From contig DIDP01000051.1 in NCBI GenBank assembly GCA_002418205.1, positions 1-64,000 on the forward strand: a stretch of DNA of 64,000 nt, in the 5' to 3' direction. This DNA comes from Anaerolineales bacterium UBA5797. GTDB lineage: Bacteria; Chloroflexota; Anaerolineae; Anaerolineales; Villigracilaceae. Made by a program: the position numbers and the translations under genes. A model generated the notes under the pieces. That model had not been told where the DNA came from, did not search any database, and saw nothing but the letters and a program-made list of their open reading frames with translations. The stretch's first letter is position 1; every line of letters begins with the position of its first letter. Of this stretch, positions 26,859 through 35,535 are shown piece after piece.

Positions 26859-26887
26859 AAAGGGGCGACCTGTTTGGATCGCCCCTT
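26859..26887 (-). terminator. operon-internal hairpin before the kinase gene
   Basis: AAAGGGGCGATCC on the minus strand pairs with GGTCGCCCCTTT across a 5-base loop, followed by ATCAAC with no long T run. Located between GH4 and the kinase, it may be a partial terminator or mRNA-stabilising hairpin. Confidence 0.5.
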
Positions 26888-26897
26888 TCTTTTCGGG

Positions 26898-28196
26898 TTA
26901 ATTCCAGAATTGGGGCAGATGTTCCCGATGCGTCTCCAGCATGTCATCGAGCACCGCCTGGACTTTGTCCGCTTTTGGCCCGAGTGGATTCACAAGCAAA
27001 GCCTGATAGGCCGCATCGCGGTCCCCATGGACGGCGGCTTCCACGGTCAGCAATTCATAGGCTTTCACCGCGGAGATCAAGCCGAAACAGGCGGGAGGGA
27101 GAGGCTCTGTGGGGATGGGGGTGATGCCGCTTTTCTTCACAATGGATGGGATCTCCAGGACCCAATCTGCAGGCCATTCCCTGACCGCGCCGTTGTTGGT
27201 TGTGTTGACCACATGTGTCTCCCCAAGATCGTTGTAATGCGCATTCAGCAACTGTGTGGCAACCGTCGAGTAGTATGCGCCGCCGCGTTTCATCAGGTCG
27301 GCGGGAGGCTCGGTGAGGTCCGGATCGGCATAATCACGCAAAAGATCCTTTTCGATCTCGATCACTTCCTCAGCGCGGGAGGGAGGCCAGTTCTCCTGTG
27401 ATTTCAATTTCTTATCCGTGTGATAGAAATATTGCAGGTAGTAATTTGGCATCATGCGCAGCACTTCGATGGTGCGCGGCTCCCATTCGGGATGTTCCTC
27501 TTTTTTGAGCTCATCGATGTATCCCTGAATGACCTGAGGCCAGACATCCTCGCCTTCGACGGTAAAGCCGCGGTGCCAAGAAAGGTGGTTCAAGCCGAGC
27601 GTTTTCAATTCTGTGTGATCGGGGTCGATCTTTTTCCCGGTTGCCTCCTTTAGTTTTTCAATGATCCCCATTTTTGTGGTGATCGGCACATTGCATACGC
27701 CCACGGAGGGAACGTCGGAGGCGTAATTGCTCAGGGCTTGTGTGACGAGTCCCGCCGGGTTTGTGAAGTTGACCAACAGGGTGCCGGGCCTGGCAACTTC
27801 CCTGATGTCCTGGGCGATCTTTAGGATCACAGGAATGGTGCGCAAGGCTTTTGCCATTCCGCCGACACCGGTCGTCTCCTGACCGATCAATCCATGACGG
27901 AGACCAAGATATTCGTCGCGACGACGCGCTTCCATGTGTCCGACGCGCAATTGTGTCGTCACGTACGAAGCATCCTTGACGGATTCCCGCTGGTTTGTCG
28001 AGAGGATGACTTTGAAGGGCGACCCCTTCGCCTCGACCATCCGTTGGGCAAATCCACCGACGATCTTGAGCCTCTGCTCGTCGATGTCCATCAACCAGAG
28101 TTCATCGATGGGGAATTTGTCCACCCGCGCCAGAAAACCGTTGACGAGTTCGGGCGTATAGGTCGATCCACCACCAATCACTGCAACTTTGAGCAT
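26898..28196 (-). CDS. GH4 family glycosidase, 6-phospho-beta-glucosidase type
   Basis: 432 residues from ATG 28196. The NAD site is [15 protein letters not shown] at the N-terminus. NFTNPAG and [12 protein letters not shown] carry the metal Cys and the CN-x-P motif that marks phospho-beta-glucosidases of the family, and [12 protein letters not shown] is the conserved His region. GH4 enzymes use NAD, a divalent metal and usually a reducing agent. Phosphospecific members normally accompany a PTS, but here the transporter is ABC type. The start lies one base after the TAA of the upstream permease gene. Confidence 0.9.
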   Translation of the reverse strand: MLKVAVIGGGSTYTPELVNGFLARVDKFPIDELWLMDIDEQRLKIVGGFAQRMVEAKGSPFKVILSTNQRESVKDASYVTTQLRVGHMEARRRDEYLGLRHGLIGQETTGVGGMAKALRTIPVILKIAQDIREVARPGTLLVNFTNPAGLVTQALSNYASDVPSVGVCNVPITTKMGIIEKLKEATGKKIDPDHTELKTLGLNHLSWHRGFTVEGEDVWPQVIQGYIDELKKEEHPEWEPRTIEVLRMMPNYYLQYFYHTDKKLKSQENWPPSRAEEVIEIEKDLLRDYADPDLTEPPADLMKRGGAYYSTVATQLLNAHYNDLGETHVVNTTNNGAVREWPADWVLEIPSIVKKSGITPIPTEPLPPACFGLISAVKAYELLTVEAAVHGDRDAAYQALLVNPLGPKADKVQAVLDDMLETHREHLPQFWN

Positions 28197-28197
28197 G

Positions 28198-29283
28198 TTA
28201 CTTTTCAACTCCTGTAACGACGATACCTTGCATGAACTGGCGTTGGGCAAGGAAGAACATCACTGCCGGCAGCAGCATTGCCAGCACAGCGGTAGCCGCG
28301 GAGCGACCCGGGTAATTGCCGAACGTGGTAACGAAGGCGCCGATACCAACAGAAATGGGGTACAACTTCTCCTTGCCGAGGAGGTATACCAGCGGCTCAA
28401 AGTACTGGTTCCATACGAAGAAAAAGTGGAAAATGGTTACGGCGGTGATCGCAGGCACTGCCTGAGGGATGATGATCGAGACCAGGATACGGAATGGGTT
28501 GGCTCCGTCGATCATGGCGGCCTCATCGAGTTCCCTGGGGATGCTCATGAAATATTGCCGCAATAGAAATACGTCATAGGCGTTGGCGAAGAAAGCCGGC
28601 ACCAGCAGCGGAAGCCAGGTTCCCGTCCATCCCAGTTTGTTGAACAAGATGTAGAGAGGAACGATTGTGGCCTGTGGAGGGAGCACGATCGTAGAGATCA
28701 GAATGACAAACAGAATGTTCTTGCCCGGTAATTGGAAGCGGGTGAAGCCATACGCCACGAGGATACAGGCAATCAGCGTACCAATGGTGCTGATGGTGGA
28801 GAGCAATAGACTGTTGCGGAACAGGCGCAGGAAATTGACCTGTCTCCAGGCATCGTAGAAATTTTGCAGGGTCGGATCGAACCGATAGACCGCATCCCAG
28901 GTGCGCCAGCGACCCTTAATATTGAATACGCCCTGCTCCGGGTGGTCCGGATCGACCACGTCGCTGTCTTCGCGATGGGGACCAACCAGTGCCAGCCGGC
29001 GAACGCCATCCTCGGTGGGAATGTCGTAGAGCGGATAGTCGGTCCCTTCATAGTTGTAAGTGGAGGGTGATGCCGGCCACAAAGGCGCGCCGGGGGTGGT
29101 CAATTGTGAATCCAGTTTCAGGGATGTGGAGAGCACATAAGCCAGAGGCAGCAGAAAGATCGCGAGCATGAGGAGCCCTAGGCTGGTCACACCAAGCCTG
29201 GCCAGTATTTCGCGTACAACGGACCATACGCGTCTGTAAATGGATTTGTTGGTCGAGCTGCTTGTGAGGGATGTTGTTGCCAT
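28198..29283 (-). CDS. sugar ABC transporter permease (MalG type)
   Basis: 361 residues from ATG 29283, with GAGGAG upstream. It has an N-terminal helix, then a periplasm-side insert of about 110 residues with many Asp and Pro (about 60-150), then five helices with the EAA-like loop ELDEAAMIDGANPFRI (binding site for the ATPase). No ATPase gene is in the locus, so a shared MsmK/MalK-like ATPase elsewhere is likely. The insert is longer than in standard MalG proteins. Confidence 0.9.
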   Translation of the reverse strand: MATTSLTSSSTNKSIYRRVWSVVREILARLGVTSLGLLMLAIFLLPLAYVLSTSLKLDSQLTTPGAPLWPASPSTYNYEGTDYPLYDIPTEDGVRRLALVGPHREDSDVVDPDHPEQGVFNIKGRWRTWDAVYRFDPTLQNFYDAWRQVNFLRLFRNSLLLSTISTIGTLIACILVAYGFTRFQLPGKNILFVILISTIVLPPQATIVPLYILFNKLGWTGTWLPLLVPAFFANAYDVFLLRQYFMSIPRELDEAAMIDGANPFRILVSIIIPQAVPAITAVTIFHFFFVWNQYFEPLVYLLGKEKLYPISVGIGAFVTTFGNYPGRSAATAVLAMLLPAVMFFLAQRQFMQGIVVTGVEK

Positions 29284-29299
29284 TGGGAGTTTCTCCTCT

Positions 29300-30268
29300 C
29301 TAGGAAACTTCGCCGCTGGCGTAGTACACCATGCGCTGGCCGAAGTAGAATAATACACCGGTGGCTGCCATGGTCACCACAAAAATAATGACCGCCAGCA
29401 CTGAGGCATACCCCATATGGCTGTAGACAAATGCTTCACGATAAAAATGCATCGGGAAGAACATTAGCGATCCCTGCGGGTTGCCGTTCGTTCCACCGAT
29501 CAAAAGCGCCGGGACAAAGTACTGGAATGCTCCAATCACGCCGATGGTCACGTTATAAAAAATAACGGGTGAGATCATCGGTACGGTGATGTAGAAGAAC
29601 TGTGTGATCGGACCGGCTCCATCCACAGTGGCGGCTTCGTATAACTCGGTGGGCACCCCCTGAAGACCGGCCAGCAGAATGATCATTGCGTTGCCCACAG
29701 CCCAGATGGCTAACAGGTTGAGAGCAAAACCTGCCCAGGCTGGATCCGAGAACCAGCGCGGCGGCTCAGCCACCCCCAACGCTTTAAGCGAAAGATTAAG
29801 CCAGCCAGATTGGGAATTCAAGACTCCATTAAAAATGATGGCTCCTGCGACAACAGGGATGACGGTCGGCAGGTAGAACAATGTACGGAAAATATTGGAA
29901 GCGATCAGTCGCCGGGAATTTACCAGCAATGCCATGAGCAGGGGAATGACCAGACCGAGGGGAATGCCGATAAGGGCAAACTTGAGGGTGACGCCCATGG
30001 AGGGAAGGGCGATCTGATCGGTCAACAAGCGTTGGTAGTTTTCGAAACCAACGAAATTGAAATTGCCCAGCTTAAATTCCGACGTGGCTGCATAATCGGT
30101 AAAAGATAAGAAGACAGTGAATACTATCGGGAGTAGCTGAAAGGCAAAGAAACCGATGATCCAGGGCAGCAGAAACAAAAGGCCCCAGGTCCACTGCCTA
30201 CGAGTGTGTGCGGAAACCCGGGAACGTAACCGTGCAGACGTCATGTTGGTTTGGGTGACAGCGGACAT
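29300..30268 (-). CDS. sugar ABC transporter permease (MalF type)
   Basis: 322 residues from ATG 30268, with GGAGGA upstream. Six hydrophobic segments, starting with LLFLLPWIIGFFAFQLLP, and the EAA loop GVPTELYEAATVDGAGPITQ. It forms the transmembrane pore with the MalG-type partner 16 bases downstream. A 13-bp hairpin separates it from the binding-protein gene. Confidence 0.92.
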   Translation of the reverse strand: MSAVTQTNMTSARLRSRVSAHTRRQWTWGLLFLLPWIIGFFAFQLLPIVFTVFLSFTDYAATSEFKLGNFNFVGFENYQRLLTDQIALPSMGVTLKFALIGIPLGLVIPLLMALLVNSRRLIASNIFRTLFYLPTVIPVVAGAIIFNGVLNSQSGWLNLSLKALGVAEPPRWFSDPAWAGFALNLLAIWAVGNAMIILLAGLQGVPTELYEAATVDGAGPITQFFYITVPMISPVIFYNVTIGVIGAFQYFVPALLIGGTNGNPQGSLMFFPMHFYREAFVYSHMGYASVLAVIIFVVTMAATGVLFYFGQRMVYYASGEVS

Positions 30269-30286
30269 AAGGGTTCCTCCAATTTT

Positions 30287-30318
30287 CCCGGGTGTCACCG
30301 TTACAGGTGACACCCGGG
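30287..30318. terminator. intercistronic hairpin between binding protein and permease genes
   Basis: CCCGGGTGTCACC and GGTGACACCCGGG form a perfect 13-bp stem with a 6-base loop. There is no T tract on the minus strand, so it more probably stabilises the binding-protein mRNA or slows read-through, as known for malE-malF, than acts as a full terminator. Confidence 0.7.
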
Positions 30319-30348
30319 AGGTGTACTATCGAATAACTCGAATGAAGG

Positions 30349-31869
30349 TTATTGTGCATCCTTCAGTGCAGCTTCAAGATCGAGCTTAAGCTGCGCTATA
30401 GCCTCATCCAGGTTCAGGTCCGGTGTTTGATCCATGGTTGTGCGGAAAGTGTCCAGGATGTTCTTGACAACTGCCGGGTTGGGCGTCCAGGCCTCATGGT
30501 TCGGGAGATCCGGGTACTTGAGCATCTCTTCAGCCACGCTCCAGTCGATCATGTTCGGAGCTGAGCGCTCATCGAGGGAGGCAAAGAATGCCGGGCGGTC
30601 TTCCACTTTTGCCGGCATGCCGCCGTAGATTTGATACAGCTCTGGCGCCACCACCATCTGGCTCAAGACCTTGAAAGCTACTTCCTTATTCTTGCTGTCT
30701 TGCATAATGGCGAAGGTATCGCCATGGAGCTTGGCTGTGATCTGCCCATTATAGCTCGGCATCACAGCAATATCCCAGCTTGTTTTTGAAAGATCGAAGC
30801 AGCAGGTGTACCAGGTATGCACCTGGGACATGGCCAGGTTCCCGGAGCTAAAGACATTGCCCTTGCCAAATTGGTCGCTGTTGGCGTAATCGGAAGTTGG
30901 GATGAAGTGGTCGGTCCACATGCCGTTATAGTACCACTTCCAGGCTGCGACCCAGTTCTCTGGAATGACAGCCTTGGTGGGATCGGCCGGGTCATAGGGC
31001 AGGCCGCCGCCAAAGAGGGAGCCAATGCCGCGTGCGTCCGTCCACTGCGGGTAGAAGCCGAACTGAACAACGTTGGCAGGATCGAAGTCCGCGCTGGTGG
31101 CATCATTGCCATTCGCGTCCACGGTCAGTTTCATCGAAAGTTCGCGGAGTGTATCGTAGTTCCATTCCTTGCCATCATATTGCTCGCCGACTTTATGAGG
31201 GGGATAGGGCAATTGAGCTTCGTCGAACAGTTTCTTGTTGTAGTAAATGAACGACGGGAACAGGGCGAACGGGATGCCGACCAGAATGCCTTCGTCCTTG
31301 GTGAACTCAAGCAGATTCGGGTCATAAGCGCTCAGGTCAAAGCCAGCCGCATCTGCCAACGGGGTGATGTCGGCCCAGGCGCCCTGGAAGTTGGCGCGTC
31401 CAGCCTTGCCGACCGGTCCAACGATGTCGGGGGCATTTCCACCGGCAATCAAGGCGCGCAGGGCATCGTACGAGTTCGAACCGGTGTTGTAAACCACGTT
31501 CATCAACACACAGGCTTCCGTCTGAGATGCATTGAACTTGTCCACCCAGGCCTTTTCCTTCTCAACATCGTTCGGCTGACTGCCTGCGCCAAGACCAATG
31601 AACCAGGTTATCCGTGTCGCAGCCGGGTCACAGCCTTCACCCTCGGTCAGCACTGGCGGAGGGATCGTGGGAGTGGGCACCGCGGTGGGTTCACCGGCTG
31701 GTGCTTCGGTTGCCTCTGCGGCAGGCGGCTCGGTTGCGGCGGGCGGCTCAGTTGCTGGTGCCTCGTTCTGTGCAGGCGCCGAAGTGGGTGCAGCAGCGCC
31801 ACCACCACAAGCTGCCAGGACCATCGAAGCGATGATCAACAGAGACAGAATATACAAAAGTTTCTTCAT
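30349..31869 (-). CDS. extracellular sugar-binding lipoprotein
   Basis: 506 residues from ATG 31869, with GAGGAG upstream. A lipoprotein signal with the lipobox LAAC places the modified Cys at 21. It is followed by a Gly/Ala/Pro/Glu/Thr-rich linker (about 22-68) and then a family 1 (MalE-like) solute-binding fold. The linker suggests attachment outside the cytoplasmic membrane with some reach through the wall. It delivers the sugar to the two permeases downstream and is the second gene after lacI. Confidence 0.93.
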   Translation of the reverse strand: MKKLLYILSLLIIASMVLAACGGGAAAPTSAPAQNEAPATEPPAATEPPAAEATEAPAGEPTAVPTPTIPPPVLTEGEGCDPAATRITWFIGLGAGSQPNDVEKEKAWVDKFNASQTEACVLMNVVYNTGSNSYDALRALIAGGNAPDIVGPVGKAGRANFQGAWADITPLADAAGFDLSAYDPNLLEFTKDEGILVGIPFALFPSFIYYNKKLFDEAQLPYPPHKVGEQYDGKEWNYDTLRELSMKLTVDANGNDATSADFDPANVVQFGFYPQWTDARGIGSLFGGGLPYDPADPTKAVIPENWVAAWKWYYNGMWTDHFIPTSDYANSDQFGKGNVFSSGNLAMSQVHTWYTCCFDLSKTSWDIAVMPSYNGQITAKLHGDTFAIMQDSKNKEVAFKVLSQMVVAPELYQIYGGMPAKVEDRPAFFASLDERSAPNMIDWSVAEEMLKYPDLPNHEAWTPNPAVVKNILDTFRTTMDQTPDLNLDEAIAQLKLDLEAALKDAQ

Positions 31870-31975
31870 GGTGAGATTTCTCCTCATATTGGGGTTTTAG
31901 AGTTTGACAATTATTGGAGCATGGTCGTAAATATTTTGGAAGGACTTCACCTCCTTTTTATGAACAGGTTTATTT

Positions 31976-32998
31976 TCATTGTTGACACCCACATGAACGA
32001 CGGATAATCAAATCCGTCGGCAGGATGATCTCCTCATCGGACGGATGATCGTTTAAGATTCCAAACAGGCGTTCTGTGGCAATCCTGCCCACCTGTTCGG
32101 TTGGCGCCCGCACGGTTGTGAGAGGAGGATTAAGGAAGGGAGCAAACCCAAGATCATCGAACCCTATGACGGCAACCTCCTCAGGGATCTGGATACCATG
32201 CTCATGCAGGGATTTAAGCACGCCGATTGCGGCATCATCATCGCCCGTAAATACTGCATCGAACGCCACTTGTGCTTCGTTTCCAAGAAATTCGTTCATG
32301 GCTTCGTAGGCGATATCGCGCTCGAACTCCCCGTTTAGGATCAGGTCTTCGTCGATTGGTATCCCGTTTGCTTGTAATGCAGATCTATATGCTCTTTCAC
32401 GTAATACAGAGTCCTCCTGGTGGATCGGACCCCGTAAAAACAAAATGCGCCTCTTACCATGCACTTTTATAAAGTGCTCGATCAGTTTCCTTGTCACTTC
32501 GATGTTGTCAACGGTAACGCTGGGAATTGAAACGGAGGCAGGGGAGGTCCGGTGAACCAAAACCATGGGGAAATTGGTTATATGGAGTCGAATCAGATCG
32601 TCATCCGTCAGCCCGTCTGAAAAGACCAGCATGCCGTCAGTGTTATGAGGGCCAATGGGGGGAGCCGTTTGATTTCGAATATTGGCATGGTATGTGGCAA
32701 TGATCAGGTTGTAGTCGTTTTTTCTAACCACCGCTTCGACACCGTTCAATAAGGGTACAAAGAAATCATTATGCAGGTTATTCAGGAGCAATCCGACCAC
32801 GCGCGTTTTCCGACTTGCCAGATGTCTTGCCGCCGCATGCGGCACATAATTCAACTCCGTCATAACCTGTTCCAGTCGTTTTGCAACCTCCGATGAAACC
32901 GGAGCATTGCGGTTGATGTAACGGCTGACAGTGGCTACTGAAACGCCTGCTTTTCGTGCCACATCACGAATGGTGATGGAAGTGGATCGTCTGCTCAT
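31976..32998 (-). CDS. LacI-family transcription regulator
   Basis: 340 residues. The HTH is ITIRDVARKAGVSVATVSRY (about 8-27), followed by the hinge helix region HAAARHLASRK and a periplasmic-binding-protein-like sensor domain, ending in LIIRRSCGC. It should repress the sugar locus in the absence of an inducer. Two tandem palindromes lie directly between its promoter and its start, so it is probably autoregulated and controls all genes downstream on the strand. Confidence 0.95.
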   Translation of the reverse strand: MSRRSTSITIRDVARKAGVSVATVSRYINRNAPVSSEVAKRLEQVMTELNYVPHAAARHLASRKTRVVGLLLNNLHNDFFVPLLNGVEAVVRKNDYNLIIATYHANIRNQTAPPIGPHNTDGMLVFSDGLTDDDLIRLHITNFPMVLVHRTSPASVSIPSVTVDNIEVTRKLIEHFIKVHGKRRILFLRGPIHQEDSVLRERAYRSALQANGIPIDEDLILNGEFERDIAYEAMNEFLGNEAQVAFDAVFTGDDDAAIGVLKSLHEHGIQIPEEVAVIGFDDLGFAPFLNPPLTTVRAPTEQVGRIATERLFGILNDHPSDEEIILPTDLIIRRSCGCQQ

Positions 32999-33003
32999 AT
33001 AAT

Positions 33004-33028
33004 GTAACCGGTTACTGTAACCGGTTAC
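33004..33028. promoter_or_regulatory. tandem LacI-type operators
   Basis: GTAACCGGTTAC occurs at 33004-33015 and again at 33017-33028, one base apart. Each is a perfect 12-bp palindrome with the central CG usual for LacI-family operators. They overlap the predicted transcription start. Confidence 0.85.
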
Positions 33029-33057
33029 ATTATTTCATATATCATATCCAAAGTCAA
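33029..33057 (-). promoter_or_regulatory. promoter of the lacI/sugar operon
   Basis: On the minus strand TTGACT (33057-33052), 17 bases, then AATAAT (33034-33029), which touches the first operator copy. No other promoter of comparable quality is visible between lacI and the binding protein. Confidence 0.7.
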
Positions 33058-33324
33058 GCTACGATTATCTTAAAAATTCATTAGTGACTGGATTCAATTC
33101 TTGGACCAAACAAAATGAATTGCGAACCTACTGTTGGATGCATCACCTATCAGGCAGTTGGATGGATGGATCACAACCATACGCTTCTGTGCGGACCCTT
33201 TGCCTGCCCGCCGCTCGAATGGCTTTTATCATCTCTTTAGGTGACGCGTAGTGAATCTGACCATCAGATTACCTTCCCGATGTTTATCCCCATCCTTCTT
33301 CGCACGATCCCCCAATTTAACTGC
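33058..33324. other. intergenic stretch without recognised genes
   Basis: About 270 bases between the lacI promoter and the rny terminator. I see no open frame with a ribosome site, no repeat and no clear promoter. Confidence 0.5.
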
Positions 33325-33356
33325 AAAAAAGGGATGGCACTTCGCCATCCCTTTTG
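33325..33356 (-). terminator. rny terminator
   Basis: On the minus strand GGGATGGC (33351-33344) pairs with GCCATCCC (33338-33331), followed by TTTTTT (33330-33325). It begins three bases after the rny stop. Confidence 0.88.
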
Positions 33357-33358
33357 AC

Positions 33359-34885
33359 TCATTTTGCGTATTCGGTTGCCCGGGTTTCGCGGATCACGGT
33401 TACCTTGATCTGCCCGGGGTATTGCATGGTCTCTTCGATCTTTTTGGCGATGTCGCGGGCGAGTCTTGCCGAAGTGAGATCATCGATCTTATCGGGCTTC
33501 ACGATGATGCGGACTTCACGCCCGGCTTGAATGGCGAATGCCTGTTCGACGCCATCAAAGGATGTCGATAATTCTTCGAGAGTGCGGATGCGTTTGATGT
33601 AGGCTTCGAGGTCCTCACGGCGCGCGCCGGGGCGTGCACCGGAAATGGCGTCTGCCGCTTCGGCGATGACCGCTTCAACGGATTCCTGCTCCACCTCATG
33701 GTGATGGGATGCGATGGCATTCACAACCTTGGGGTTCACACCATACCGCTTGCAGAACTCCGCGCCGAGCATGGCGTGCGTACCTTCCTGGTTATGGTCC
33801 ATGGCTTTACCGATATCGTGCAGGAAGCCACCCTGTTTGGAAAGTTCGACGTTCGCACCGATCTCCGCCGCCAGGATGCCTGCCAGTTTCGAGACCTCGA
33901 CCGCGTGGGCAAGCTGGTTTTGTCCATACGATGTGCGGAATTTTAGACGTCCCATCATGCGCAGGACCTCGGGATGCAATCCAGAGATATTTGCATCGTA
34001 GGCAGCCTGTTCACCGGATTCGTTGATGATCTTCTCGACCGCTTTGGTTTCATCCTGCACAACCTTTTCGATATGGGCTGGGTGAATGCGTCCATCCAGG
34101 ATCAGTTTTTCGAGCGCCCGGCGACCGATCTCACGGCGGACGGAATCGAAGCACGAAACGGTCACGGAATCAGGCGTATCGTCCACGATCACATCCACGC
34201 CGGCGGCTTGTTCGAAGGCTTTGATGTTGCGTCCGTTGCGCCCCACGATGCGTCCCTTCATTTCTTCGTTCGGCAGGGCAACGACCGCGCGGGTCACCTC
34301 CGCAACATGCTCGGATGCCACGCGCTGGATTGCGTCTGCGATCAGTTTGCGGGCGCGCTTTTCACCCTCCTCGCGTGCCTCCGCTTCGATCTGGCGGATG
34401 ATGCGGGCCTGGTCTCCGCGCGCTTCCTTCTCGACCGCGGCGAAGAGTTCCTTCCTGGCATCCTCCGTTGACATTTCGGCGATCTGTTCAAGGCGTTTTA
34501 CCTGCTCTTCATACAGCTTGTCGATCTCATTGCCGCGCTTGTCCACCTGAGACTGGCGTTTGTTGACGGATTGTTCCCGTTGCTCGAGGCGGTCTGCACG
34601 ACTGTCAAGTTCGGAGCGGCGTTTGTCGAGCCGGTCCGATTCCTTGCTCAACTCAATGCGGCGTTCCTTGATCTCAGCCTCTGCCGCCTGAACGATCTTG
34701 ACCGCGTTCTCGCGCGCCTGGCTTTCGATCAATCGGGCCTGCTCGTTCGCCCCCTTCAGGATGGTATCTGCCTTTTCCTGTTGCTGCTTTGCCCGTTGGT
34801 CTGCCTGATAGCGATGGAATAAATAACCAGCCGCAACGCCTACAACCAATACAAGTGCTTCAATGATCAGGTTGATTGGGTTCAT
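33359..34885 (-). CDS. rny: ribonuclease Y
   Basis: 508 residues. An N-terminal membrane helix (about 5-24) is followed by a long Glu/Arg/Lys coiled coil (about 25-190), a KH domain with GRNGRNIKAFEQAAGVDVIV, then the HD phosphohydrolase domain with FLHDIGKAMDH. It is the membrane-anchored endoribonuclease that starts mRNA decay in bacteria lacking RNase E. It follows recX with a 2-base gap, so the two are cotranscribed. Confidence 0.96.
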   Translation of the reverse strand: MNPINLIIEALVLVVGVAAGYLFHRYQADQRAKQQQEKADTILKGANEQARLIESQARENAVKIVQAAEAEIKERRIELSKESDRLDKRRSELDSRADRLEQREQSVNKRQSQVDKRGNEIDKLYEEQVKRLEQIAEMSTEDARKELFAAVEKEARGDQARIIRQIEAEAREEGEKRARKLIADAIQRVASEHVAEVTRAVVALPNEEMKGRIVGRNGRNIKAFEQAAGVDVIVDDTPDSVTVSCFDSVRREIGRRALEKLILDGRIHPAHIEKVVQDETKAVEKIINESGEQAAYDANISGLHPEVLRMMGRLKFRTSYGQNQLAHAVEVSKLAGILAAEIGANVELSKQGGFLHDIGKAMDHNQEGTHAMLGAEFCKRYGVNPKVVNAIASHHHEVEQESVEAVIAEAADAISGARPGARREDLEAYIKRIRTLEELSTSFDGVEQAFAIQAGREVRIIVKPDKIDDLTSARLARDIAKKIEETMQYPGQIKVTVIRETRATEYAK

Positions 34886-34887
34886 GT

Positions 34888-35535
34888 CTAATCCTCTTCT
34901 TCGTAATGTTGTTCCTCGATGTGCATCTCATTCCAAACCCGTGTCACGACAGGCGCAACTGTCGAGTAGGAAAATCCACGGCGTGCAAGGAATTCAGATA
35001 GTTTTTTGCGAAATCCGGTCCATTCCAAATCTTTTAGCCGGGGCGCTCGTTTCCGGGCAGCCTCATAAGCAAGCGCTTCATCGTCCACCTCATCGAGCGC
35101 GGACCTGATGGTCTCGTCCTCAAGCCCTTTTTGGCGAAGTTCGAGCTCCATCATTCGGCGGCTGCGCGGGCGGAAGGTGCTTCTGTTTTCCACCCATGCC
35201 CGGGCAAATTTGCCGTCGTGTGCGAGACCATTCGAACGCAGGCGCTCGAGGGTCTCCTCGATGATCGTTTCGGGAATCTCGTGCTTGCGGAGATTCTGCC
35301 GGATTTCCGATTCGGAGCGGGCGCGATAACTCAGGTAAAGAAGTGCCTGTTGGATCGCCCGTTCACGCGCATCCTCAGCCTGCAACTGTTCAATCTTCTT
35401 TTCATCCAACGCCTGGCCGATTCTCAGCCAGGCGGCTGTGATCCGTTCCAGCCCGAAGGCAAACTCCCCATCGAGGTATATGTTCACCCGATTGGAGCGT
35501 TTCTTTTGCGCTTCTATGCCGGTAATCTTTTTCAT
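34888..35535 (-). CDS. recX: RecX-family regulatory protein
   Basis: 215 residues from ATG 35535. Three-helix RecX repeats are visible: RARSESEIRQNLRKHEI, FRPRSRRMMELELRQKGL and a C-terminal FRKKLSEFLARRGFSYS. RecX binds RecA filaments and modulates recombination and the SOS response. It is usually next to recA; here it precedes rny, and no recA is in the window. Ribosome site is poor; a hairpin at 35544-35578 lies right upstream of the start. Confidence 0.85.
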   Translation of the reverse strand: MKKITGIEAQKKRSNRVNIYLDGEFAFGLERITAAWLRIGQALDEKKIEQLQAEDARERAIQQALLYLSYRARSESEIRQNLRKHEIPETIIEETLERLRSNGLAHDGKFARAWVENRSTFRPRSRRMMELELRQKGLEDETIRSALDEVDDEALAYEAARKRAPRLKDLEWTGFRKKLSEFLARRGFSYSTVAPVVTRVWNEMHIEEQHYEEED

